From contig QIAA01000162.1 in the NCBI GenBank assembly GCA_003224905.1, positions 1 through 38,452 on the forward strand: 38,452 bases of DNA, written 5' to 3'. Position 1 is the first letter of the stretch. The number at the start of each line of letters is the position of its first letter. Below the pieces are notes generated by a model, which worked only from the letters and a program-made list of their open reading frames with translations, was not told where the DNA came from and did no database searches. Source of the DNA: Acidobacteriota bacterium. GTDB lineage: Bacteria > Acidobacteriota > Terriglobia > Terriglobales > Acidobacteriaceae. This document shows positions 1 through 7,046 of this stretch, one piece after another. The position numbers and the translations under genes are program-made.

Positions 1-55
1 CAAGGTCGATACCGATGGACTTAATCTGTGATTTTATCTGCGACTTAATTTGCAT
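1..55 (-). CDS. IS110-family transposase, N-terminal end only (runs off the window)
   Basis: Only the first 18 codons lie in the window. The start is ATG at 53-55, with a strong ribosome binding site (GGAGGAT on the minus strand) about 7 bases upstream. The visible peptide begins with three copies of Gln-Ile-Lys-Ser and then reads SIGIDL. An 'IGIDLGK'-type beginning is typical of IS110-family DEDD transposases, where the first Asp belongs to the RuvC-like catalytic site. IS110 elements have no classical terminal inverted repeats, so the element end cannot be fixed by eye. The element lies directly downstream of the sigma-factor partner gene. The family call rests on very few residues. Another RNase H-fold protein with the same N-terminal strand is possible. 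Confidence 0.5.
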   Translation of the reverse strand, partial: MQIKSQIKSQIKSIGIDL

Positions 56-196
56 GGTGATGATCCTCCGTCTGGCTTTTTGCCAACACCATCATTACTC
101 TTGTTGGCTTACTAGGCAGCGGACCATCTCATTATCGCCATATCGCTCATTGACCCGGCACCGCGCATTTTGAGCGCAAAGGCCTGGTTGCGGCAT
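56..196 (-). mobile_element. Non-coding leader of the IS110-like element
   Basis: This 141-base stretch separates the transposase start from the stop of the next gene and shows no reading frame. Read on the minus strand it holds an inverted repeat GCCAACA...TGTTGGC (roughly 90-115) followed by an A-rich run and the ribosome binding site. In IS110-group elements the non-coding end next to the transposase start encodes the bridge RNA that guides recombination, so this is where such an RNA would lie. That assignment is inferred from position only, and the outer end of the element is not resolved. Confidence 0.3.
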
Positions 197-772
197 CTAT
201 TTCTCCAGAGCATCCAGCTCGTCAATTCGGCCCTGATACCGCTTGGACTCTTTTAGCTGCAGCGGCACCGCAAGTATTGCCAAAACGACCGCCACCGCTG
301 CGATTGCCGCCAGCACTTTCGCCAGCTCCGGGTGAGCGACCGCAAAACCGGCCAGGAATAGTAGATAGCTTGGAACAAAAATCAGTAGTCGCGACCAAAA
401 CCACCGGCCGCGGTGGAAATCGCGTTGGCGTTCCAATTCTGTTCGATAGGCATGGATGCCTGCAACTCCAGTCGGCTGCCACGAAAGGGTCTCGCCACGT
501 CTACGATGAACTTGGTATGCCATGTAGGTGCAAGCCACAATGCTCAGGCAAGACCCGATTCGTGCTACGACATTCGGGAGGACGAACAACGCCAGTACGA
601 AACAGGCAATCAAGGCACCGGCTATCGCAGAACCTAAGAGAGTTCTCCTGTGAACCCGCTTCCTGTCCTGCTCAGCTCGCTTGCGAATCTCGTCCACGGA
701 CATTCTGATCTCCTTCGGTTGTTGATTTTGCCAAAGTGCCTTCACATCGTCGGGCGGAATCTCATTTGCCAT
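197..772 (-). CDS. Membrane protein paired with the ECF sigma factor
   Basis: A 191-residue protein. It begins with a soluble, charged N-terminal section of about 45 residues (Asp-Asp-Val-Lys near the start, then an Arg/Lys-rich helix) and is followed by hydrophobic segments at about 46-68, 70-87, 129-147 and 151-170, so it probably crosses the membrane four times. The ATG at 770-772 lies inside the end of the upstream sigma-factor gene (11-base overlap), which indicates translational coupling. By position it should be the membrane partner, and perhaps regulator, of that sigma factor. It has no recognisable zinc-binding anti-sigma motif (HxxxCxxC), so 'anti-sigma factor' would be a guess from context. 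I recognise no named family. Because the sigma gene carries a frameshift, this gene may be losing its function. Confidence 0.75.
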   Translation of the reverse strand: MANEIPPDDVKALWQNQQPKEIRMSVDEIRKRAEQDRKRVHRRTLLGSAIAGALIACFVLALFVLPNVVARIGSCLSIVACTYMAYQVHRRRGETLSWQPTGVAGIHAYRTELERQRDFHRGRWFWSRLLIFVPSYLLFLAGFAVAHPELAKVLAAIAAVAVVLAILAVPLQLKESKRYQGRIDELDALEK

Positions 773-1416
773 GGTTTGCTCCTTGGTAAAACCGGCGACC
801 CAGGACGTTCTTAATCCGGTGGATCTTCATAGGCACATTGCCAGAGGAGATACCGGTGATCTCGCTGATCATGTCCGCCTGCATCCCCTCTAAGTACAGG
901 ACCATGACTTGCCGATCGAGTGGGTCAAGCCGCTGGATCAACAACGAGAGCCGTTCCAGGGCTTTACCGCGATCTGCGGCGCTATCAGCCGTCTCTTGTG
1001 CCTGATCAGGAAGATTTTCTAGTTCATCCAGAGTCACAAAATTGCGTTTCTTCATCCGCTGCTGTTGCATGACGTGGGAAGCCGCGGCATTGTGAGCAAC
1101 GCGATAGACCCACGTTCGCAGCGAACATCGTCCGTCAAAGTTTGCGAAACTGCGCCATAGGGCCAGATGGATGTCCTGCATGAAATCGCATCGGAGTATC
1201 TGGGTCGGCCTCATACGCACAGGCCAGTCGGTCGAGGGCATGGCCGAAGATTGCGATTGCTTCACGGTACTGGTCATCCTGGTTGGAAGTCTCTGCCGGT
1301 ATGGAGCAGGTTTCTGCCACACTTAGGTAGTCGGTCGGGATCGAATCCCCTAACAACTTAATTAGATAATCTGGGTCGAAAAGCGAGTATGCTAGCCAGA
1401 GCCGCCTCCAAGCCAC
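762..1416 (-). pseudogene. ECF-type RNA polymerase sigma factor, frameshifted
   Basis: Two reading frames together make one ECF sigma factor. The first (1416 to about 1195) carries the start of region 2, ending in the peptide ALDRLACAYEADPD. The second (about 1200 to 762) continues with MQDIHLALWRSF, the region-2 helix with RTWVYRVAHN, a linker, and region 4 (LDPLDRQVMVLYLEGM then the helix-turn-helix with SGNVPMKIHR). In intact relatives the Asp-Pro-Asp segment runs straight into the QDIHLALW segment, so a single-base shift between about 1185 and 1200 breaks the gene. The start is uncertain: ATG at 1416 or GTG at 1318-1320 are both in the first frame. If the break is real, only region 4 and part of region 2 can be made. 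The partner membrane protein follows with an 11-base overlap. Confidence 0.8.
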
Positions 1417-1600
1417 CGCTGATAGTTCTCAATTGGCGAAAAATCCGATAGCACTCATTGAGGGGTTTTGAGTGTAACGGCCTGATTACATAAAGCAACG
1501 CCACATGCGGTTTGTTCGGTTTGCCCCAAGGCCGCATCCATTGCGTTGTCTGCGAGTCTTGACACCCGTATTTCAGTAGCATCACAATGTAGGACTAATT

Positions 1601-1927
1601 ATGCTTGGCGAGTTCGAATACCTCATACTCAGCGCGGCTACGCGCTTGCACGAAGGTGCTTACGGGGCCGCTATCCGCCAAGAAATTGAGGAAGCAACAA
1701 GGCACCGTTGCTCGATAGGAGCCCTCTATACAACGCTGGATCGTTTGGAAACTAAGGGCCTCATTAAAACGTGGATGGGCGATCCTACCCCGCAACGAGG
1801 TGGCCGACCGAAGCGTATGGTGCGCGTTACGGCAACTGGCATCCGCGCCGCGAGCGATTTTTACCTCGCACTGAGGCGAGTAAGCCGAGGTGTCTCATGG
1901 GAGGCGAACCGAATCGCGGTCCGATGA
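1601..1927 (+). CDS. PadR-family transcriptional regulator
   Basis: A 108-residue winged-helix protein. The first helix (FEYLILSAATRLHEGAYG), the recognition-helix region (SIGALYTTLDRLETKGLI) and the wing with a Gly-Gly-Arg-Pro turn (about residues 65-75) are the hallmarks of the PadR family. The family usually has this N-terminal domain plus a variable C-terminal dimer helix, which is short here. The ATG has a good ribosome binding site (AGGA, 6 bases upstream). The stop overlaps the ATG of the following membrane-protein gene in an ATGATGA arrangement, so the two are one operon. Acidobacteria often pair short PadR regulators with membrane proteins of efflux or unknown type. The gene diverges from the sigma-factor gene across a spacer of about 185 bases. 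Confidence 0.9.
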   Translation: MLGEFEYLILSAATRLHEGAYGAAIRQEIEEATRHRCSIGALYTTLDRLETKGLIKTWMGDPTPQRGGRPKRMVRVTATGIRAASDFYLALRRVSRGVSWEANRIAVR

Positions 1928-2769
1928 TGACGCGAATCTGCTGGCGGTTGGTCGACATTTTGTCTCGAATGCTAGACGCCGACGAGCGTCAGGTCGTGCG
2001 CGGAGATTTCGCGGAGTCCGGGCAGAGTGTCGCCCGTGCGATTCGGGATGTTTCTGATCTGGTCGTCCGCCGACAAATCGGCTTGTGGACGGTGTGGCAG
2101 CCCTGGCTGGCCCTACTCGGTATTGCTTGTCTAGCAGGACTGCCGTTGAGTCGAATCGCGTTCCGCCTCAACGTCGATCTCGGACAACAGCTGACGGCTT
2201 ATTACACATATGGAGTGCACTTCGGAACCCTCTTGACCCCTCAGCAAGATATGGCGTGGTTGCTGTGCCTGGCGATCGCGTTGCTTCTCTGGTCATGGAC
2301 GTGCGGATTCGTCTTGGGTTCGCTTTCAGGCCGTGCCGTGTGGCTCACGTGGTGCGTGTTCTATCTCATGGTTCTGGATTCCGCATTGGTAAGATTCATA
2401 CTGTCCGGGAATATGATCCTGCGTGACCCGCAACCTCTGCGACTTTTGATGGTCGCCACACTGCCGCTCAACCCTGCAACCTTTTTGTTCTCGCTTTCAG
2501 CTCTCTGGGGAGCGTTCATGGGAGTACGGCGACGGGTGCTACCGTTGCGTGCCGCATACGTCTTGGCTTCGGCCATCACCATTTTCACGATACTTGTAAC
2601 GTGGATGAGCGGCTGGTATGAGACTGCCCACGAGGTGTGGAGCAGCGGAGCATGGCATGGAGTTTCGTGGACTATGCGGCTATTGCCATTCGTGGTGGTA
2701 AGTTGGCCGATCACCTACCTGCTCGCTACAGCGAAGCGGCGGAGCACCATCGACAAGGAAATTACCTGA
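1924..2769 (+). CDS. Polytopic membrane protein in operon with PadR
   Basis: A 281-residue protein. The ATG at 1924 overlaps the PadR stop. A longer version starting at 1771 would run entirely through the PadR gene and is unlikely. The N-terminus (WRLVDILSRMLDADERQVVRGDF in two stretches) resembles the cytoplasmic prefix of acidobacterial permease-type proteins, where a 'Leu-x-x-x-Glu-Arg-x-x-Val-x-Gly-Asp' helix precedes the membrane part. Six or so hydrophobic segments follow (for example around 66-84, 116-138, 145-165, 190-208, 214-232 and 250-270). There is no MacB periplasmic or FtsX domain, so it is not a complete ABC permease. Function unknown. Regulation by the adjacent PadR protein is the natural expectation. 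Confidence 0.8.
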   Translation: MMTRICWRLVDILSRMLDADERQVVRGDFAESGQSVARAIRDVSDLVVRRQIGLWTVWQPWLALLGIACLAGLPLSRIAFRLNVDLGQQLTAYYTYGVHFGTLLTPQQDMAWLLCLAIALLLWSWTCGFVLGSLSGRAVWLTWCVFYLMVLDSALVRFILSGNMILRDPQPLRLLMVATLPLNPATFLFSLSALWGAFMGVRRRVLPLRAAYVLASAITIFTILVTWMSGWYETAHEVWSSGAWHGVSWTMRLLPFVVVSWPITYLLATAKRRSTIDKEIT

Positions 2770-2783
2770 GTGTCATGCTCTCG

Positions 2784-2817
2784 CAGCAATACCGGGCGGG
2801 CTGGCCCGCTCTTGCTG
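2784..2817 (+). terminator. Strong hairpin between PadR operon and tetR remnant
   Basis: The outer arms CAGCAA (2784-2789) and TTGCTG (2812-2817) enclose an inner GCGGGC/GCCCGC stem. It lies 15 bases after the stop of the membrane-protein gene and between two convergent genes. There is no long T run on either side, so termination would be weakly intrinsic or Rho-assisted. Confidence 0.45.
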
Positions 2818-2911
2818 TGTTGATTTCCGGTAGGCAGCACAAATACTGAGGCTGGCTCACCGTTCGCGATTTTCGAAGGATGAAAATGTGGAGCCCAACG
2901 ATCACCAACAA

Positions 2912-3444
2912 TCACGACTCCCGCGTCCTCTTCTCGCCTGCGTCCGCTATCCGCTCCGCAATCGCCCGCCGCGCCAGCCGAATCGCGGACTTTTCCTCGA
3001 ACAGCTTGAAGGCCCAGTTTGCCTCCTGCACGCAGGCATGCAGTTCGAAAGCGAGCTGTGCGGGCTGTATCGAGGCGAGCAGCTCTTCACCCTTCTTTGC
3101 ATACGAAATTTCGTGTTCCAGGGCGAGAAGCCAGTTCTTCATCAACTCCGCAATCCGATCCCGCACCACTCCCGGCCGGCTGTCGAACTCCGCCGACGCC
3201 GCAAAGAAGAAACACCCGCCCGCAAACACGCCCCTCTCCACGTGCCGCGGGCCGTCTCCACGGCCGCCAGTTGCCGCTCCTCCTTCGACCCGAAATGCGC
3301 AAAGATCCCGCTCTTGCTCATCCTCATTTCGTCAGCCAGCCGCCCAATCGACACCTCTTCCAGCCCCTCGGCCGAAGCAATGTCCACCGCCGCCCGCAGA
3401 ATCTCCCGCCGGATGCTTTCCGCCCCCGCCCTTTTATAGCGAAC
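2912..3444 (-). pseudogene. TetR-family regulator with internal deletion and no start codon
   Basis: The N-terminal DNA-binding domain is well preserved in one frame (EGLEEVSIGRLADEMRMSKS followed by GIFAHFGSKEE). The ligand-binding part continues in another frame from the peptide HVERGVFAGGCFFFAASAEF to the C-terminal 'WAFKLF' helix. In TetR proteins of this YdeS-like type about 25-30 residues separate the 'VETAR' helix from the 'ERGVFPGGCFF' segment. Here they are only a few residues apart and out of frame, so a deletion of roughly 80-90 bases around 3235-3245 is likely. Upstream, the frame is open to 3444 but contains no ATG; the first usable start would be GTG at 3385-3387, inside the first helix. 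The gene therefore appears dead. Confidence 0.8.
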
Positions 3445-3453
3445 TTAGGTTTC

Positions 3454-3511
3454 ATAGTACGACCGTACTATACATCGCACGACCGTACAACATATAGCAC
3501 GGTCGTACTAT
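3454..3511 (+). promoter_or_regulatory. Cluster of TetR-type operators
   Basis: Three copies of a core ACGACCGTAC or its reverse complement lie just upstream of the TetR remnant. The first is a near-perfect palindrome, ATAGTACGACCGTACTAT (3454-3471). The second is GCACGACCGTAC (3477-3488). The third is inverted, GCACGGTCGTACTAT (3497-3511). TetR proteins of this type bind palindromes of the 'ACGACCGT' kind, so these are probably the binding sites of the adjacent regulator. No intact gene begins on the plus side within 1 kb, so the target gene seems to have been lost or the sites were purely autoregulatory. Confidence 0.65.
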
Positions 3512-3654
3512 TGACTCAGGCGCCCGCATTGTCGCGACCACCTCCGAGCTCTGTCTATGAACTCGGCAGGAACTCAGCGCCCCCTGCGGTTAAAGGTGTT
3601 CTGTTGATTGCGCCCGGTGTCAGACTACCGGCAAGTGTCTGCGGTTCGTAACAG

Positions 3655-3674
3655 GCTATGGCTTCAGCCATAGC
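3655..3674. repeat. Perfect palindrome GCTATGGCTTCAGCCATAGC
   Basis: The 9-base arms GCTATGGCT and AGCCATAGC are separated by two bases and form a tight hairpin on either strand. There is no adjacent T run and no gene ends nearby, so it looks more like a small dispersed palindromic element than a terminator. Confidence 0.5.
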
Positions 3675-3723
3675 GTAAGCGGCGAAATGAGACGTGGCGC
3701 CGATCATGCGCAACTGGCGAGTG

Positions 3724-3758
3724 CCCCATTCATTCGCGTTTTGTGCGAATGAGTGGGG
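3724..3758. repeat. REP-like long hairpin
   Basis: The arms CCCCATTCATTCGC (3724-3737) and GCGAATGAGTGGGG (3745-3758) pair over 14 positions, with one G-U wobble, around a 7-base loop GTTTTGT. It stands alone in a gene-free stretch. The form resembles REP-type elements mobilised by RAYT transposases, and a RAYT remnant exists in this window at 16873-17056. The link between the two is inference. Confidence 0.45.
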
Positions 3759-3926
3759 TCAGGTCGAACAGAATTCCATTGACTTCGCTCGCCCTTTTGC
3801 CCGATAACAGAAGAAGGTAAGTTGATCCCGGATTCTAAGAATTAAGCTCTAAGAAGTCATCTTAGTGGTCGCCGATTTCAGGTTCTCCCAGCAGAGCAGT
3901 GCTCCTCACCCGAGAGCGCAGGCTTT

Positions 3927-4376
3927 TCAAGGCTGCTGCGGACTCACCGCCTGCGCGATGGCCGTCCATCCCATCTTCTGTTGCTGCCAGACGGTCATCA
4001 TTTGTACAGGCGCGGCCGGCACTGCTCCGTTCCCGGATGCGCGCAATCTGATGCTGTAAGTCACCACCATGGTGTTCCCGTCCAACTCGACCTGAACTTC
4101 CCCGAGGGAGTACTCGCTCAACTCGAGTTGCCGGATGTGCTCCAAGGCTGCGCTTCGATCCAGTCTTCCGTGAGGGGTAATGCAGACATAGTTCGCGGCG
4201 ATGTGGCGCTCCAGTTCGCCCCAGTTTTTCGCCTTCACTTCATTCCAAAAGCTGCGTTCAAGTCCTTCACCGCCCGTGACGTCAGCCCACTTGCTCACCG
4301 GATGTTCACGCCACAGAGTGCAACCGGTGAGGACCAGAGTGCATAGGAGAAGAACCGGCCATTGGGTAAGACGCAT
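3927..4376 (-). CDS. Putative lipoprotein with NTF2-like (DUF4440/SnoaL-type) domain
   Basis: A 149-residue protein. The ATG at 4374-4376 is chosen because it begins a clear lipoprotein signal peptide: Arg after Met, a hydrophobic stretch (PVLLLCTLVL) and the lipobox LTGC with the modified Cys at about residue 18. The rest (about 45-145) fits a single NTF2-like fold: a helix with WNEVKAKNWGELERHIAANY, then 'GRLDRSAALEHI', then alternating beta strands ending 'GWTAIAQAVSPQQ'. DUF4440 proteins have this order and are often steroid-isomerase-like or of unknown function. No catalytic residues can be assigned. It is monocistronic, pointing into the hairpin-rich stretch. Membrane anchoring in the periplasm is inferred from the lipobox. 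Confidence 0.75.
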   Translation of the reverse strand: MRLTQWPVLLLCTLVLTGCTLWREHPVSKWADVTGGEGLERSFWNEVKAKNWGELERHIAANYVCITPHGRLDRSAALEHIRQLELSEYSLGEVQVELDGNTMVVTYSIRLRASGNGAVPAAPVQMMTVWQQQKMGWTAIAQAVSPQQP

Positions 4377-4631
4377 GTTTGCGATTCTATTAGCAGTTTT
4401 AGAAATTGTGTAATCAGTGAAGAGACAGCAGGTCCCTCCACGCGGCCGTGATGACAGTTCTTGGCAGATTCCGGAGTTTCTGCACATCGATTCTCGCACC
4501 TCATGGATCAGCGGGTTGTACCTCCCGATGCCCCCCGTTGACCCACAGTGCGAAGCGAGGAATAATGTGCGAGCCTGGCGTCCGCAGTGACGCATTGTCT
4601 GTTCTCGCGTTCACGCATTTGAAGGTTCGGC

Positions 4632-4859
4632 ATGAGCGACTTCAACCGCAAGGTCGAGGAGACTTCCGCACGCGTGAACAAGTCCGTCGCGGATGCAGCG
4701 GAGCGCATCGAGAAGGAAACGGCGGATTTTGTCGCTTACCTCAACAACGAGGTTGTGCCTGCGGTGCGCCAACACTCCACCAAGGCGCTGCGTGTGGCGG
4801 CAGAAAAGATGAAACAATTAGCCGACTACCTGGACCAGGCTCAAGCTCAGCGCAAGTAA
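4632..4859 (+). CDS. Small helical protein, unknown function
   Basis: A 75-residue, strongly charged protein that is almost certainly one or two long amphipathic helices throughout (many Ala, Glu, Lys; no Pro before residue 49). There is no signal peptide or membrane segment. The pattern recalls apolipoprotein- or late-embryogenesis-like helical repeats, but I recognise no family. The ATG at 4632 follows a short AAGG-like site. Its stop (TAA, 4857-4859) is immediately followed by GTG, at the point where the RlpA-like lipoprotein frame begins, so the two are probably co-transcribed. Confidence 0.7.
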   Translation: MSDFNRKVEETSARVNKSVADAAERIEKETADFVAYLNNEVVPAVRQHSTKALRVAAEKMKQLADYLDQAQAQRK

Positions 4860-4861
4860 GT

Positions 4862-5656
4862 GCGCTATCGGATTTCCGAGTTCTCTCCGTCGTTTTCCTG
4901 CTGGTTCTACTGACGGCATGCGCAGAAAAGAAGCACGCCCGTGTCGTCCCTGTGCCTCCGCCGCCGATCAGCGACTCGCGCACGCAGGCTCAAACGCAGC
5001 CGGCTCCGCAAGTGCGGGCGCCTGCTACAAACTCGAAGACGCAGCAACAATCAGCGGCAGAATCGCAAGAAGCTCCAGCTTCAGTGTCCGTTCCTCCAGA
5101 TGCCAAACCTATTTCCGTCGAAACCGGTCTCGCGAGCTGGTATGGAGCTCCGTACCATAATCGTCGCGGGTCAAACGGCGAAGTCTATGACATGAACGCG
5201 ATGACCGCCGCTCACCGTACGCTTCCTCTGGGATCGATCGCTCGCGTCACCAATCTGAAGACTGGGCATTCTGCCGTGGTTCGAATTACTGACCGTGGAC
5301 CTTTCATTAATGGCCGAATCGTCGATCTCTCGCTGGCAGCGGCCAAGAGAGCCGACGTCTGGCAAGCGGGAATTGCCAAGGTTCGTCTGGAAGTCTTGCA
5401 GACGCCGGTTCCGGTTCAGCAGAGCGGGCGTTGGGCGGTGCAAATCGGCGGGTTTGATGATGAGTCTCCAGCACGCACCCTGGCCGACCAATTGACCCGG
5501 CGCTATCGCAGCGCCAAGGTACTGTGCTTCGCCAGTCCCATTGGGGAGTGGTGGGTGCGAGTTCGTGTGCGAAATGATGAACGCAAAGTCGCCGAAGAGG
5601 TCATGCGGGAGACACGAACGCCGCAAGGGTCGGTTTTTCTGGTGAGGCTTGACTGA
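4862..5656 (+). CDS. rlpA: RlpA-like septal lipoprotein with SPOR domain (start unresolved)
   Basis: Domains in order: a lipoprotein signal (hydrophobic run VVFLLVLLTAC, lipobox Cys), a Pro/Gln-rich linker of about 60 residues, a double-psi beta-barrel with the RlpA hallmarks GLASWYGAPYHNR, 'TAAHRTLPLGS' and the catalytic-type 'DRGPF' loop, and a C-terminal SPOR domain (GRWAVQIGGF to the end). RlpA proteins of this form are lytic transglycosylases that cut denuded glycan, and SPOR brings them to the division septum. The oddity is the start: no ATG, GTG or TTG exists in this frame between the upstream gene's stop and the signal peptide, nor for a long way before. The GTG at 4860, directly after the upstream TAA, is one frame off. 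Either a rare start or a one-base indel near 4862-4870 is likely. The coordinates give the first codon after the upstream stop. Confidence 0.85.
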   Translation, partial: ALSDFRVLSVVFLLVLLTACAEKKHARVVPVPPPPISDSRTQAQTQPAPQVRAPATNSKTQQQSAAESQEAPASVSVPPDAKPISVETGLASWYGAPYHNRRGSNGEVYDMNAMTAAHRTLPLGSIARVTNLKTGHSAVVRITDRGPFINGRIVDLSLAAAKRADVWQAGIAKVRLEVLQTPVPVQQSGRWAVQIGGFDDESPARTLADQLTRRYRSAKVLCFASPIGEWWVRVRVRNDERKVAEEVMRETRTPQGSVFLVRLD

Positions 5657-5680
5657 AAAGCTTTCAGCGGACGGGAGTTA

Positions 5681-6313
5681 GTGAAACCCTACCTACGAAT
5701 ACTCAGGCGCGTCGGGTGGGATACGAAGGGCACCCGGAATTCGATGGCAGGAGCAGACTTGGATACGGCTCTGGCGTTCGTGAGTGGCCGGATCAAGGAA
5801 GAAGCGACGCGATCAGCCGAGCCACTTAATGACGAGCAGCTTTTTCTACTCAACCATCTGCCCGAACATTCGGCATCGCCGCCGTGGTACGGTGCTGACC
5901 CGGAATTTCCGGTTCTGCCCACGCCTCGAAACACGGCATACGAGAGGCTCTGTGCCTTAGCGAAAGCGGCGCACCAGAATGACCTGCGAGTGAATCCACC
6001 TTCTAGTCTCGACTGGCAATTTGCTGCGGCTGTTTCGAAACTCAATCGCCACCCTATATCTATTCTTTTGAGTTGGGCTGGAGTAAAAGTGGGCCGACCA
6101 TGGTGGGACCGCTGGCTTCTCGTTGTTGCTGCGCTAGTGTTCGTACTTTTCGCCGTGGCTCTGATGCTGCTCGCGGGAGATGAACCTTGGACACGATTCC
6201 AATGGGCAATCATCGGCGCTGGGTACGTTGCGATGTTGCTTCTTCTTCATTACGCTGCCCGGAGGATCGAAGAAGGCCAGTTGAGGAATACCATTGAGAA
6301 CTGTCGCACTTGA
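5681..6313 (+). CDS. Two-helix membrane protein, unknown function
   Basis: A 210-residue protein from a GTG at 5681, which has a fair ribosome binding site (GGGAG, 3 bases before). An alternative ATG at 5744 would give 189 residues and removes a basic N-terminal section; the conserved-looking part begins right after that ATG. The first 110 residues are soluble and helical (ALAFVSGRIKEEATRS, then a Pro-rich segment). Two hydrophobic helices (about 143-163 and 172-191) follow, with a short charged tail. It is probably an inner-membrane protein with a cytoplasmic N-terminal domain. It lies 24 bases after the rlpA-like gene, so co-transcription is plausible. I recognise no family. Confidence 0.7.
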   Translation: MKPYLRILRRVGWDTKGTRNSMAGADLDTALAFVSGRIKEEATRSAEPLNDEQLFLLNHLPEHSASPPWYGADPEFPVLPTPRNTAYERLCALAKAAHQNDLRVNPPSSLDWQFAAAVSKLNRHPISILLSWAGVKVGRPWWDRWLLVVAALVFVLFAVALMLLAGDEPWTRFQWAIIGAGYVAMLLLLHYAARRIEEGQLRNTIENCRT

Positions 6314-6337
6314 GCTCTGCTTCTTTCGGTTACTGAG

Positions 6338-6916
6338 CTACTTCACGTCCTCCGCGGCCTGTTTGTACGTTCCGAACTTCTTCGCGACCGGCTTCAGCGT
6401 GGGATAGAACTGCACAAAGCTGTGCTCCACTGCGGCGTGGTCTTCGTGGCACTGCCAGCAAGCCTGCTTGGGGTTGGCGGCCGCTGATTTGTCTCCCTCG
6501 TCAAAGTTGAAGTAGGCCCATTTGTTCGGGAACCGGCTCTCGTCCTTCACTTCCACCCCGATGCCCATGGAGTCGGTCTGGAAATGGCCGTGCTTGTTGA
6601 TGGAGCCTTTGCTTTGTTCCATTCGCTCTTCTACAACGAACGTCGTGTGATCGGGCCATTTCCCTGAATTCAGAAATTCGCGGTAAGTCCACTGCGGCAC
6701 GAATACGTTGGTGAACATCTCATGGCTGCCGGGCTGCGGGCTATAGTTCATGCCAAAGCCGGAGGAGAGGAAGATCCACTCGCGGTAATTCTCCGGCCGC
6801 AGCAGATGATTGTCAGAGCTGTACTGCGGGTGGTCGGAAGCTGGATCAGGCGCCGCAGCCTGCAGAAATCCTAGACACATAACAATCGTTGCGCTCGACA
6901 GTAGAATTCGTTTCAT
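6338..6916 (-). CDS. Cytochrome P460-like haem protein, exported
   Basis: A 192-residue protein. The ATG at 6914-6916 is chosen because it begins a signal peptide (Lys-Arg, hydrophobic run to about residue 21 with an Ala-Ala cleavage region). The mature part has the order typical of the cytochrome P460 family: 'NYREWIFLSSGFGMNY', then 'TNVFVPQWTYREFL', a central beta-sheet region with KWAYFNF, and a C-terminal haem-binding CWQCH (residues 153-157) followed by 'HSFVQFYPTLKPVAK'. In characterised members (hydroxylamine oxidation, nitrosocyanin-linked metabolism) a Lys cross-links to the haem; the Lys residues here could serve, but that cannot be judged by eye. It is periplasmic. It converges with the gene at 5681 and stands alone. 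The substrate is not predictable; many soil bacteria carry such proteins without nitrification. Confidence 0.85.
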   Translation of the reverse strand: MKRILLSSATIVMCLGFLQAAAPDPASDHPQYSSDNHLLRPENYREWIFLSSGFGMNYSPQPGSHEMFTNVFVPQWTYREFLNSGKWPDHTTFVVEERMEQSKGSINKHGHFQTDSMGIGVEVKDESRFPNKWAYFNFDEGDKSAAANPKQACWQCHEDHAAVEHSFVQFYPTLKPVAKKFGTYKQAAEDVK

Positions 6917-7046
6917 GCTTTGTTGTCTCCCAGAGGGCGTTATTGTCGCAGGATACGATTGCACATACCAAATTGTTCCTGGGATGCTTAGACAGCGGGA
7001 ATGCACAAAGGACAGCATTACAGATGTAGGCTTTGTTCCCGTGAGT

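Larger units (their letters stand above)
3512..3926. other. Gene-free stretch with two clear hairpins
   Basis: No reading frame here looks coding. It holds a perfect 20-base palindrome at 3655-3674, a long hairpin at 3724-3758 and a weak one (CTAAGA/TCTTAG) near 3850-3866. The region may be what remains of the gene once controlled by the TetR operators, but nothing recognisable survives. Confidence 0.5.

Noticed and set aside
1771..1923. A longer start for the membrane protein next to padR
   Set aside because: This stretch is the padR gene in another frame; the ATGATGA overlap at 1924 is a far better start.
4448..4861. An upstream extension of the RlpA-like frame to an ATG at 4448
   Set aside because: It would run in another frame through the whole gene at 4632-4859 and place the lipoprotein signal peptide about 140 residues inside the protein.
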